A stretch of DNA of 5,418 bases from Desulfobacteraceae bacterium (GTDB taxonomy: Bacteria > Desulfobacterota > Desulfobacteria > Desulfobacterales > UBA5616): positions 1-5,418 of the forward strand of contig JAUXEW010000201.1 of the NCBI GenBank assembly GCA_030620375.1. The letters are read 5' to 3'. Below the pieces are notes generated by a model, which searched no databases, had not been told where the DNA came from, and was given only the letters and a program-made list of their open reading frames with translations. Positions 1 through 4,505 of this stretch are shown in pieces (within the stretch, counting starts at the first letter, position 1; every line of letters begins with the position of its first letter). The position numbers and the translations under genes were made by a program.

Positions 1-151
1 CGAAATATCCAATATTTTCAGGCGTATTAATGCCAAGATCATGTGATTTTTGGTTATTTAGCAATTCGGAAATCGCATATTTTTTATACCTGATCTTTTC
101 GTTGAATTTCAGAAGTGGAAAAGATTTGATAATGACTCTTTTATTGTCCAC
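1..151 (-). pseudogene. Kinase-like protein fragment (LPS kinase/InaA-like), truncated by transposon
   Basis: The minus strand is open from the transposon edge to the window edge: 50 codons from a GTG at 151, plus an in-frame AAC before it, and the frame continues past position 1. The peptide starts VDNKRVIIKSF and ends GINTPENIGYF. The segment VIIK resembles the beta-3 strand with the ATP-binding lysine of kinase-fold proteins, and LGINTPENIGYF resembles the 'LGI.TP..iGyf' stretch of lipopolysaccharide core kinases (WaaP, KdkA, InaA), which phosphorylate the inner core at the cytoplasmic membrane. That family match is from memory. The beta-1/beta-2 strands and glycine-rich loop expected before VIIK are absent, and no Shine-Dalgarno precedes the GTG. 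The coding frame reaches the transposon end within one codon. I infer a gene that lost its 5' part to the insertion, not an intact short gene. Its missing half is not found beyond the right end of the element. Coding nature is fairly sure, the family assignment only moderate. Confidence 0.5.
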
Positions 152-154
152 GTT

Positions 155-169
155 TGTTGATTTTCAAAT
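155..169 (+). repeat. Left terminal inverted repeat with subterminal copies
   Basis: The sequence TGTTGATTTTCAAAT begins where the minus-strand kinase frame is interrupted. It matches the right end (3487 to 3473, minus strand) at 12 of 15 positions. Related ATTTTC-centred words follow inward at 183 (CTATTTTCTGATT) and 213 (GGATTTTCAGATT). Clustered copies like these are the usual form of transposase binding sites at ends of Mu/Tn7/IS21-type elements. The assignment is an inference from similarity only. Confidence 0.5.
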
Positions 170-227
170 AAAATTAACGTCTATTTTCTGATTATTTTGA
201 TGAGGTGGAGGGATTTTCAGATTCATT

Positions 228-264
228 TAACCGGGATTATTTATGGACATCATAATCCCGGTTA
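228..264. repeat. Perfect 13-bp inverted repeat downstream of the 56-aa gene
   Basis: The arms 228-240 (TAACCGGGATTAT) and 252-264 (ATAATCCCGGTTA) are perfectly complementary around an 11-nt loop. The hairpin begins seven bases past the stop codon of the minus-strand 56-aa gene, the usual place for a transcription terminator. Neither strand carries a T-run after the stem, so it is not a typical intrinsic terminator. It may instead protect the mRNA 3' end or help isolate the transposon end. Confidence 0.6.
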
Positions 265-270
265 GAGAAG

Positions 271-441
271 TTAAAATTTCATTTCATCTTCGAAAGATTT
301 CAAGAATTCTTGTACAAAAGGTTCATTTCGGTCTTTGAGTTTTTGCATAACGACGATGAACGCATCAAGGACAAGCTCTTCCAAACGAAGAGACAATTGA
401 TCAAGTTTTTCTTCATATACCCATTCTTCTTCGGGACTCAT
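271..441 (-). CDS. Small acidic protein, 56 aa, unknown function
   Basis: ATG at 441 is preceded by a strong Shine-Dalgarno (AGGAGG, 6 nt upstream), and the frame runs 56 codons to TAA at 271. The peptide starts MSPEEEWVYEEKLDQ and ends EFLKSFEDEMKF. It has 15 acidic and 7 basic residues and a heptad-like leucine pattern around residues 13-36, so it is probably a soluble, mostly helical protein. There are no cysteines, membrane segments or catalytic motifs. It is the last gene of the transposon's minus-strand cluster, about 215 bases after the ATPase stop and close to the left end. Its position suggests an accessory protein of the element, perhaps a partner of the ATPase or transposase, but nothing in the sequence proves this. 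I do not recognise a family. The good ribosome site and following hairpin argue that it is a real gene. Confidence 0.7.
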   Translation of the reverse strand: MSPEEEWVYEEKLDQLSLRLEELVLDAFIVVMQKLKDRNEPFVQEFLKSFEDEMKF

Positions 442-656
442 GATGTACCTCCTTAATGATTTAAAGGATTTTTTTTTACGAACGATTCTGGATTGGGTTT
501 TTTAAGGCATGGGAGGAATCGGGTTCATGATCAGGAAGTGGGAGGGAGGCCCGCAAGTGACCTCCCTGACGTCATGAACCGTCATCCCCATCCGGTTATC
601 CCTTATCGGGTTCCTCCCCGGGATTGCCCGACTCTGTTTCACCGGACACTGTAAAT
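442..656 (-). other. Spacer between ATPase and 56-aa genes with a long imperfect inverted repeat
   Basis: These 215 bases hold no convincing gene. On the minus strand, 3' of the ATPase stop, there is an imperfect inverted repeat at 522-580. Its outer arms, GGTTCATGA (522-530) and TCATGAACC (572-580), are perfect, and the stem continues with TCAGG/CCTGA past a 2-nt bulge. No T-run follows directly, so termination is doubtful; RNA folding or protein binding is as likely. Nearer the 56-aa gene are a run of nine A (minus strand) and the short palindrome-like CCTTTAAATCATTAAGG, which partly covers that gene's Shine-Dalgarno. No clear sigma-70 promoter was found. Confidence 0.45.
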
Positions 657-1466
657 TCAAAAGATTTCCGTTGCCGCAAGGCGGATATGTTCGGCACAAA
701 CGACACTTGATTTTTCTACTGCTGCCGCGATCAGCCCTCCCCGGGCCAGGTGATTTGCTTTTCTGAACAGGCCGCCTGAACCCTGATGGATAGCGATGAC
801 GGCGGGTGGATCAAAAAGATTTCTTTCAACACCGGCAATGGCGAGGTGATGCTGGAGATAGGTTTGCATGCCGTCAAGGTCAACGCCTTCAAGGTGGCAT
901 CTGGCGATAATCCTGGAAGCAAGGGGTTGTGAGGAGCGGAAGGTCAGTTTGTCAACCAAGCTGGTCTGGCCCACCAGGATAATGGGCAGCCAGGGTTTTT
1001 GGTCTTGTTCAAACTGGCAGATGGTATGAAGTTCGGCAAAGACTTCCAAACGCATCAAGGACGCTTCATCGACAATCAGAACCACTTTCTGCTTTTTCTC
1101 CAAAACCAGATTGACGATCTCTTTTTTAATGGTTTTGACCATAACGGCTTTGGAGTTGCTGGACAGATAAATGTCCAAGGCATCTTTAAGTTGCCGGTAA
1201 AATTCCATAATGGAACCCGAGGATGCGGTGATGTATAAGGATCGGTATTCCGATGGATGCAGGGTGTTTAACGCATATCTTACGGCAGTGGATTTGCCGC
1301 TGCCCACTTCCCCGGTGACAATACCCATGGCCCCTAAACGCGTGACATACTCAAAACGGACTTTTACATTTAAAAGTTCCGGTGTTTCCAGTATTTCCTC
1401 ACAACCGATGTCGGTTGCAAACGGTTCTTTGGAAAGTCCGAAAAAAGCGCGGTAATGATCATCCAT
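657..1466 (-). CDS. AAA+ ATPase of transposon, ExeA/TniB/TnsC-like
   Basis: This 269-aa protein is the predicted ATP-dependent partner of the neighbouring transposase. In related systems (MuB, TnsC, TniB) such ATPases coat target DNA, recruit and activate the transposase and can give target immunity. The N-terminus carries HYRAFFGLSKEPF (residues 4-16), characteristic of ExeA-type ATPases. Walker A is GEVGSGKST (52-60) and Walker B VVLIVDEA (128-135, with D133 and E134). A sensor-1-like ILVGQ follows at 163-167, LASRI with the likely arginine finger R185 at 182-186, and a C-terminal sensor-2-like segment GGLFRKAN at 231-238. All key residues are present, so the enzyme looks functional. The ATG at 1466 follows GGGGAGG at good spacing and overlaps the transposase gene by 8 nt, implying translational coupling. 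The fold and motifs are secure; the transposition role comes from context and family knowledge. The IstB family lacks this FFGL-type N-terminus, which argues against IS21 proper. Confidence 0.88.
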   Translation of the reverse strand: MDDHYRAFFGLSKEPFATDIGCEEILETPELLNVKVRFEYVTRLGAMGIVTGEVGSGKSTAVRYALNTLHPSEYRSLYITASSGSIMEFYRQLKDALDIYLSSNSKAVMVKTIKKEIVNLVLEKKQKVVLIVDEASLMRLEVFAELHTICQFEQDQKPWLPIILVGQTSLVDKLTFRSSQPLASRIIARCHLEGVDLDGMQTYLQHHLAIAGVERNLFDPPAVIAIHQGSGGLFRKANHLARGGLIAAAVEKSSVVCAEHIRLAATEIF

Positions 1467-2748
1467 TTTTTCCTCCCCAGAGCTTGCCGCCCTGATAGCT
1501 CGTCTTTTGGGGGTTTGCGTCTATCTGTGGATTGTTGTTTTTATCCCGTTTCACCCGATAGTTGACATGAAGATTGACCGGCTGGATCATGCCGAAAGAT
1601 TCATTTTTATATCTGGCCTCCACATTTGCCGGATTGTTCGGGTGGTACAAAAGCTCTACGCGCTTTCCGATAAGGGCCACCGGCCCTTCATACAACCTGC
1701 CGTCAATGGTGATGGTTCTGTCTTTATTAACGGTCCTTCTGACCACCTTGCGGAAATGGTCTTTTAAGTTGGCCGGTGCGGTTCTTAAGCAATGCATTTT
1801 CGATGTAAACCGGTCGAAGGGGGTTTGTCCGGTGGCGCTGTGAACTTTTTTCTGATAATCCTCCAATAGCCAGGTTTCAAAAGCCGTGTTGAACTCGGCA
1901 AGTGTTGCAACCTGGCAATGGGGCAGGAACCGGGTGCGTACGGTTTTAAAATACCTTTCGATTTTCCCTTTTCCTTGGGGCATAAATGGTTTGGCATGGA
2001 TCAAGGCAATGGAAAGTGATGCGCAAACATACTCCAAATGTTTGCTCCTGAAGGCAGAACCGTTATCCACATAAAGTTTTCTGGGCAACCCCCGCCGGGA
2101 AAGGCCGTTTTCCAGCGCATCCAGATAGGATAAAACATTTTCCGATAAGTAAAATCGGGCATAAACAATCAACCGGCTATGATCGTCTATGATGGCAATC
2201 AGGTAGGACTTATGTTGTTTTCCGTTAACATCCACCATCGGCCCGTGCATGACATCGCTTTGCCACAAATCATTGGGCAGTTCAGCTTCAAATTTGCGGC
2301 GATCTGTTGGGGTTTTTTCCCTGGGATGCATCAAATCCTGCTGATGCAAAAACCGGTAAACCGTGGAGTTGTTCAGCTTCACTTCCGGATAAGATCGTTT
2401 CATCCGCTCAATCAAATAGGGGACTGTGACAGACGGCATGTTTGTTTTTAACCGGGTCAGCAACAGGCAGGTCTCTTCGTCCATGGCCCGGCATCTGCCT
2501 TGGTCGTCCCGGTCATGGGGGCAAAGCGACTTTAAGTCACCATTGCTTTCTTTGTATAATCGAATCCATCGCCGGATTGTGCCCCGGCTGATCCGGGTCT
2601 TTTCTGAAAAGGGAATTTGCCACTTGCGGGAACACTTATCCCGCATGAGTCGGCTTTTCTCTCGCCGATTCATGGTGGAAGAGTGGATAAAATCGCTGAT
2701 CACCGAAAAGCGGAACACCGCCACCTGTATTTTTTCATCTTCGGTCAT
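1459..2748 (-). CDS. DDE transposase (rve/retroviral-integrase superfamily, TnsB/MuA-like)
   Basis: This 429-aa protein is expected to cut and join the transposon ends. Residues 28-66 form a helix-turn-helix region (...ISRGTIRRWIRLY). Residues about 155-275 form the integrase core with all three catalytic acids: D165 in WQSDVMHGP, D228 in LYVDNGSAF and E264 in QGKGKIERYF. The D-to-E spacing is 35 residues, the classic DD35E of the integrase superfamily. Residues about 340-372 (TITIDGRLYEGPVALIGKRV) resemble the small beta-barrel C-terminal domain of Mu-type transposases. The ATG at 2748 has an AGGAGG site 6 nt upstream. The stop overlaps the start of the ATPase gene, the arrangement seen for many two-protein transposases. 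The frame is intact, so the element may be active if its ends are. IS481 and IS21 IstA proteins share the core, but the ExeA-like ATPase and the barrel-like tail favour the Mu/Tn7/Tn402 side. Confidence 0.9.
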   Translation of the reverse strand: MTEDEKIQVAVFRFSVISDFIHSSTMNRREKSRLMRDKCSRKWQIPFSEKTRISRGTIRRWIRLYKESNGDLKSLCPHDRDDQGRCRAMDEETCLLLTRLKTNMPSVTVPYLIERMKRSYPEVKLNNSTVYRFLHQQDLMHPREKTPTDRRKFEAELPNDLWQSDVMHGPMVDVNGKQHKSYLIAIIDDHSRLIVYARFYLSENVLSYLDALENGLSRRGLPRKLYVDNGSAFRSKHLEYVCASLSIALIHAKPFMPQGKGKIERYFKTVRTRFLPHCQVATLAEFNTAFETWLLEDYQKKVHSATGQTPFDRFTSKMHCLRTAPANLKDHFRKVVRRTVNKDRTITIDGRLYEGPVALIGKRVELLYHPNNPANVEARYKNESFGMIQPVNLHVNYRVKRDKNNNPQIDANPQKTSYQGGKLWGGKNG

Positions 2749-2800
2749 AAAATACCTCCTTTTTAATGGTTTGGGTTGTCTTATCCCAAAAAGAAGGCAT

Positions 2801-2827
2801 AAAAAATGACACCCTTCGGTAGGGTGT
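2801..2827 (-). terminator. Rho-independent terminator between zinc-ribbon and transposase genes
   Basis: On the minus strand, ACACCCT (2827-2821) and AGGGTGT (2815-2809) form a 7-bp perfect stem with a 5-nt loop, followed after CA by six T. It starts 24 nt after the zinc-ribbon stop codon and about 60 nt before the transposase start. It should end, or at least reduce, transcription before the transposase pair. This would keep transposase expression low or require a separate promoter, and I found no clear one in the 50 nt that remain. Confidence 0.55.
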
Positions 2828-2850
2828 GAAAAAATACAGATGCCGCCGGA

Positions 2851-3303
2851 TTAAATGGATCGGCTCACCGGAACCAGACCTTTGTCAACCAGATAATCAA
2901 AGGCCGCCAAAACGCCTTTATCCCAAGCATCTGTCAGATGCGCTTTCATTTTTCTGGTCAGCGCTTTAAACCAATGCCTCTGGCGGGTTCTGCCGATCCC
3001 GGCTACCCATTTGCCGGTCTGCAATTTGGTTGCGATGCTGGATCTAATGGTCTCTGTTCTCGCCTGAAAGCGTTTAAAATATCCCTGGGGCCGAAACCGG
3101 AAAATACACCCGCAGTCAGGACACCGGCAACGCTTTATCTCGATGGCATGATTGTAACCGTCAAAACAGGCCAAAACAAAACCGTGCCCCCACATCCGAC
3201 ATCCGTTGCAACATTCGCAGTTGTCTGGCTTAGGCCATGGATAATCCCGACCCATATCAATAAGCTTCTTGAAATCCACTGGAAAATAAATTATCATAAT
3301 CAC
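2851..3303 (-). CDS. Zinc-ribbon protein, transposon accessory (DUF6431-like)
   Basis: This 150-aa protein has an N-terminal zinc-binding region: C29/C31/C32/C35, then W38-G39-H40-G41, then C59, C61-P-D-C64 and C66. Two CxxC knuckles, C29-x2-C32 and C61-x2-C64, are the likely metal site. The pattern CxxC...WGHG...CxxC resembles small zinc-ribbon proteins found beside transposases (annotated DUF6431, recalled from memory). Residues 75-150 are basic and probably helical, ending KGLVPVSRSI. It probably binds DNA or the transposase, and may regulate or aid end or target recognition. A TniQ-like target selector is conceivable, but the TniQ signature is not visible. It is the first gene of the element, next to the right end, and a terminator separates it from the transposase. 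The start is uncertain: GTG at 3303, ATG at 3297 and ATG at 3255 all lack a good Shine-Dalgarno; I kept the longest frame. Confidence 0.72.
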   Translation of the reverse strand: MIMIIYFPVDFKKLIDMGRDYPWPKPDNCECCNGCRMWGHGFVLACFDGYNHAIEIKRCRCPDCGCIFRFRPQGYFKRFQARTETIRSSIATKLQTGKWVAGIGRTRQRHWFKALTRKMKAHLTDAWDKGVLAAFDYLVDKGLVPVSRSI

Positions 3304-3314
3304 ACGTTTTTTTT

Positions 3315-3332
3315 AAACCGGCTTGCCGGTTT
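3315..3332. repeat. Hairpin just upstream of the zinc-ribbon gene
   Basis: The sequence AAACCGGC-TT-GCCGGTTT is a perfect inverted repeat ending 12 nt before the GTG start of the minus-strand zinc-ribbon gene. On that strand a run of eight A follows, so it is not a terminator there; on the plus strand the following T content is weak. It occupies the place where a ribosome site would be expected and may limit translation. Confidence 0.5.
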
Positions 3333-3339
3333 GGTTTTG

Positions 3340-3370
3340 AGGGCGGTTGCTCTCCTATAAGCACCGCCCT
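3340..3370 (-). repeat. GC-rich stem-loop in the leader of the zinc-ribbon gene
   Basis: The arms AGGGCGGT (3340-3347) and ACCGCCCT (3363-3370) are perfectly complementary, and a further GC/GC pair is possible after one bulged base. On the minus strand the loop reads TTATAGGAGA, containing AGGAG, but no start codon follows within reach. It lies in the untranslated leader between the terminator at 3379-3404 and the zinc-ribbon gene. Confidence 0.5.
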
Positions 3371-3378
3371 TTCTCAAT

Positions 3379-3404
3379 AAAAAAAGCCCCTGAATTAGAG
3401 GCTC
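3379..3404 (-). terminator. Rho-independent terminator at the right end of the transposon
   Basis: On the minus strand AGCCTCT (3403-3397) pairs with AGGGGCT (3391-3385): 7 bp including one G-U pair, a 5-nt AATTC loop, and seven T overlapping the stem base (3385-3379). This is a textbook intrinsic terminator facing into the element's own genes. It would stop transcription entering from the right. The predicted start of the element's own promoter falls inside the 5' arm, so self-made transcripts would lack part of the stem. Confidence 0.7.
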
Positions 3405-3405
3405 A

Positions 3406-3435
3406 TTTATTCTGATAATCTTTTCCTTCTGTCAA
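3406..3435 (-). promoter_or_regulatory. Sigma-70-like promoter for the transposon genes
   Basis: Minus-strand -35 TTGACA (3435-3430, perfect consensus), 18-nt spacer, -10 AATAAA (3411-3406, 4 of 6). The start would fall near 3400-3398. It reads toward the zinc-ribbon gene. A copy of the end-repeat-like word GATTATCAGA (3420-3411) lies across the spacer and the first base of the -10, so transposase binding could repress it; that is inference. Confidence 0.45.
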
Positions 3436-3472
3436 CGGATTCTAAAAATGTTTAGACCTGCTGAATGACAGA

Positions 3473-3487
3473 GTCTGAAAATCTACA
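3473..3487 (-). repeat. Right terminal inverted repeat (tentative)
   Basis: Read inward on the minus strand, 3487 to 3473 is TGTAGATTTTCAGAC, matching the left end at 12 of 15 bases. A second related word, GATTATCAGA, lies 63 bases further in (3420-3411); the left end has its own internal copy 53 bases in, so spacings differ by about one helical turn. Doubt remains because these bases also code ESENLH in an ATG-started frame continuous with the ISL3 fragment. Confidence 0.45.
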
Positions 3488-3528
3488 CAAGGAACTGCTA
3501 GTAATCAATAAACGCTTGAATACAGCTT

Positions 3529-3533
3529 ATTTA
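3529..3533 (+). repeat. Target-site duplication ATTTA, left copy
   Basis: ATTTA directly before the MITE's left end; it is identical to 3760-3764 directly after the right end. Together with the restored ISL3 frame this fixes the element borders to the base. Confidence 0.85.
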
Positions 3534-3759
3534 TGTCAGGGACGGCGTGAAGTTGTCATTAAACCTCCGGAATGAAAATGGCACTGATTTTAGGCATATA
3601 TTTTGCTTCCATTTCCTTTATACAAATATCTATATGTTTGAAATTATATTCAATTTGAATAATATCCAAAAACGAAGAATATTTTTATAATGCTTTTAGG
3701 AAGAAAATATAGCACTTTCAAACCGGGAGTATTAATGCACTATAAAGTCGGCCCTGACA
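3534..3759. mobile_element. MITE-like element, 226 bp, with 5-bp target duplication
   Basis: Ends are TGTCAGGGAC on the left and the inverted TGTCAGGGCC on the right. The arms stay similar for about 50-75 nt; shared inner words include CATTAA, CTCC, TGAAA and TATATTTT..CTTCC. It is flanked by direct repeats ATTTA at 3529-3533 and 3760-3764. Removing element plus one repeat restores an ISL3 transposase frame, which directly proves insertion. It has no transposase gene, so it must be mobilised in trans. TGT...ACA ends with 5-bp duplications fit an integrase-type DDE transposase, but the parent is not visible here: the large transposon's ends (TGTTGATTTTCA) differ after TGT. An 84-codon frame from 3690 crosses its right part; it owes its length to the ISL3 fragment and is not a gene. 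Confidence 0.85.
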
Positions 3760-3764
3760 ATTTA
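3760..3764 (+). repeat. Target-site duplication ATTTA, right copy
   Basis: ATTTA directly after the MITE's right end; the partner copy is 3529-3533. Confidence 0.85.
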
Positions 3765-3944
3765 CTTAAGGAATCATTTTCTCAATTATGGAACTATAAC
3801 CGAGAAGGTTGGGCCAGGCGGTTTTTTAATAATTGGAAGACTGCACTAAAGTGGCAACGATTAAAGCCTTATGAGAAGTTTGCAGAGATGATCGAGAATC
3901 ATTGGGGTGGTATTGCTGCTTATTGTAAATCTGAGAATGAATAA

Positions 3945-3968
3945 CCCCGCCGCAAGCGGACGGGGTAT
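3945..3968. repeat. Right-end hairpin of the IS200/IS605-type element
   Basis: Stem CCCCG/CGGGG plus CCG/CGG, tip CAAG, one bulged A on the plus strand. It is identical over 24 nt to 4473-4496 in the same orientation. It also sits 24 nt beyond the tnpA stop and may act in transcription termination, though no T-run follows on the minus strand. Confidence 0.75.
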
Positions 3969-3991
3969 CTGGTGCCACTTGAGGCATCCAG

Positions 3992-4444
3992 TTATAGCTT
4001 GAATAATTTGAGTTGCTTCATCCGATTATCTGCCTCCTTTTTATCGAGGCTCTGATTATGGATGTAATTCCTGATGGTCTTTTCGGATGCCGCTTCTCCT
4101 ACGGTGCCGATGTACTTGCCATCGCTCCAAAATTCTCCACCCCATAGCTCTTCTTTTTTGAGCTTTGGAAACTGTTTGAAAATTTGACGTGCTGTTATTG
4201 ATTTGATGATACTGATAACTCGTAACGGCGATAACCTTGGGGGTGCTCCACAAAATATGTGTATATGATTTTGATCAAAACCAACTTCATCTATGAGTAT
4301 CTCGTATCTCTCGGAAATGCCTTTTAGCGACTCCCTGATACAACCTTCGATGGGGCTATTGATCAAAGCTTTTCGATATTTGACTGCCGTCACCATATGA
4401 TACCGGATTTTATATACACTGTGTGATGTTTTACCTAATTCCAT
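3992..4444 (-). CDS. tnpA: IS200/IS605-family Y1 HUH transposase TnpA
   Basis: A single-strand-specific transposase of 150 aa, the usual family length. It has the HUH metal-binding pair H60-I61-H62 within DQNHIHIF, and the catalytic tyrosine Y127 in IRNYIHNQ with Q131 four residues later. Conserved N-terminal SHSVYKIRYHMV and the FPKLKKEELWGGEFW segment fit the family. It nicks the top strand through a 5'-phosphotyrosine bond at the element ends and joins them in a single-stranded circle (family knowledge). I start at ATG 4444; a longer frame from TTG 4483 begins inside the left-end hairpin and encodes arginine-rich sequence unlike the family. No strong Shine-Dalgarno is visible before ATG 4444, consistent with the weak translation known for IS200-type transposases. 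The frame is intact and both hairpins are present, so activity is possible. Confidence 0.9.
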   Translation of the reverse strand: MELGKTSHSVYKIRYHMVTAVKYRKALINSPIEGCIRESLKGISERYEILIDEVGFDQNHIHIFCGAPPRLSPLRVISIIKSITARQIFKQFPKLKKEELWGGEFWSDGKYIGTVGEAASEKTIRNYIHNQSLDKKEADNRMKQLKLFKL

Positions 4445-4472
4445 AATAGCGGTAATATAGCACCGCCGGTTC

Positions 4473-4496
4473 CCCCGCCGCAAGCGGACGGGGTAT
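4473..4496. repeat. Left-end hairpin of the IS200/IS605-type element
   Basis: Identical over 24 nt to 3945-3968, with the same bulged stem and CAAG tip. It lies upstream of tnpA on the minus strand and may also hinder transcription or translation entering the gene. On the minus strand its foot is preceded by AATA, a possible guide for the cleavage site TTATT. Confidence 0.75.
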
Positions 4497-4505
4497 TAAA
4501 AACTT

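Larger units (their letters stand above)
155..3487 (-). mobile_element. Putative Mu/Tn7-like transposon with four genes
   Basis: The 3.3 kb segment holds a DDE transposase and AAA+ ATPase pair flanked by a zinc-ribbon gene and a 56-aa gene, all on the minus strand. Proposed ends are TGTTGATTTTCA at 155 and, read inward on the minus strand from 3487, TGTAGATTTTCA; 12 of the first 15 bases agree. TGT...ACA termini are typical of Mu, Tn7, Tn402 and IS21 type elements. The left end is supported because the kinase frame stops there; the right end because clear ISL3 coding resumes at 3489. There is no target duplication: 150-154 is ACGTT, 3488-3492 is CAAGG. The weak point is that an ATG-started frame joined to the ISL3 fragment begins at 3465, inside the proposed right end, so the real end could lie slightly to the left. 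The ATPase is ExeA/TniB-like, not IstB-like, so this is not a canonical IS21 element despite the overlapping gene pair. Confidence 0.6.
3465..3944 (+). pseudogene. ISL3-family transposase fragment, interrupted and truncated
   Basis: Two coding pieces, 3465-3533 (MTESENLHKELL...NTAYL) and 3765-3941 (LKESFSQLW...CKSENE), join in frame if the inserted 226-bp element and one ATTTA copy are removed, giving NTAYLLKESFSQLWNY. This matches the LLxLNxxLNTAYLLKE...WARRFFxxW...RLKPYEKFAxMI region of ISL3 (IS204/IS1001) transposases, recalled from memory. The catalytic C-terminus expected next (V..GFVEGLNNKI..) is missing: the frame ends exactly at the hairpin of the IS200-type element. The N-terminal half is missing too. 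True homology may begin only at about 3489 (KELL), if the large transposon ends at 3487. As it stands the upstream piece reads into the MITE and stops at 3573-3575. The gene is dead; about 80 of some 400 residues remain. Confidence 0.8.
3940..4505 (-). mobile_element. IS200/IS605-type element (tnpA only)
   Basis: A Y1 transposase gene is flanked by two identical 24-nt segments (3945-3968 and 4473-4496), each containing an imperfect palindrome CCCCG-CCG-CAAG-CGG-A-CGGGG with one bulged base. Subterminal hairpins with a bulge at both ends are the recognition sites of IS200/IS605 transposases, which move as single-stranded DNA without inverted repeats or target duplication. Relative to the gene, the left end is at 4473-4505 and the right end at 3940-3968. 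Exact borders are inferred: TTATT (minus strand) occurs just outside the left end (4510-4506) and at the right-end tip (3944-3940), and AATA/GATA precede the hairpins as possible guides. There is no tnpB. The left-hand border coincides with the truncation of the ISL3 gene. Confidence 0.7.

Noticed and set aside
3..191. Plus-strand frame open for about 62 codons at the left edge
   Set aside because: The minus-strand frame over 1-151 gives a more protein-like, kinase-like sequence and stops at the transposon end; the plus frame crosses that end.
502..699. 65-codon minus-strand frame downstream of the ATPase
   Set aside because: It overlaps the ATPase C-terminus in another frame, has no ribosome site and a proline/cysteine-rich, unprotein-like composition.
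999..1843. Several plus-strand frames opposite the ATPase and transposase
   Set aside because: They are antisense shadows of strongly supported genes, with no ribosome sites or recognisable motifs.
155..3487. Assignment as a canonical IS21 element
   Set aside because: The gene overlap and TGT ends are IS21-like, but the ATPase is ExeA/TniB-like and two further genes are present.
3690..3944. 84-codon plus-strand frame as an intact small gene
   Set aside because: Its first 25 codons come from the MITE and the rest is an ISL3 transposase fragment; no ribosome site fits the first ATG.
4445..4483. Longer tnpA start at TTG 4483
   Set aside because: It would begin inside the end hairpin and add 13 arginine-rich residues not seen in the family; ATG 4444 gives the typical 150 aa.
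3945..4496. CRISPR-like direct repeats
   Set aside because: There are only two copies of the 24-nt palindromic repeat, 528 bases apart around a Y1 transposase; they are element ends, not an array.
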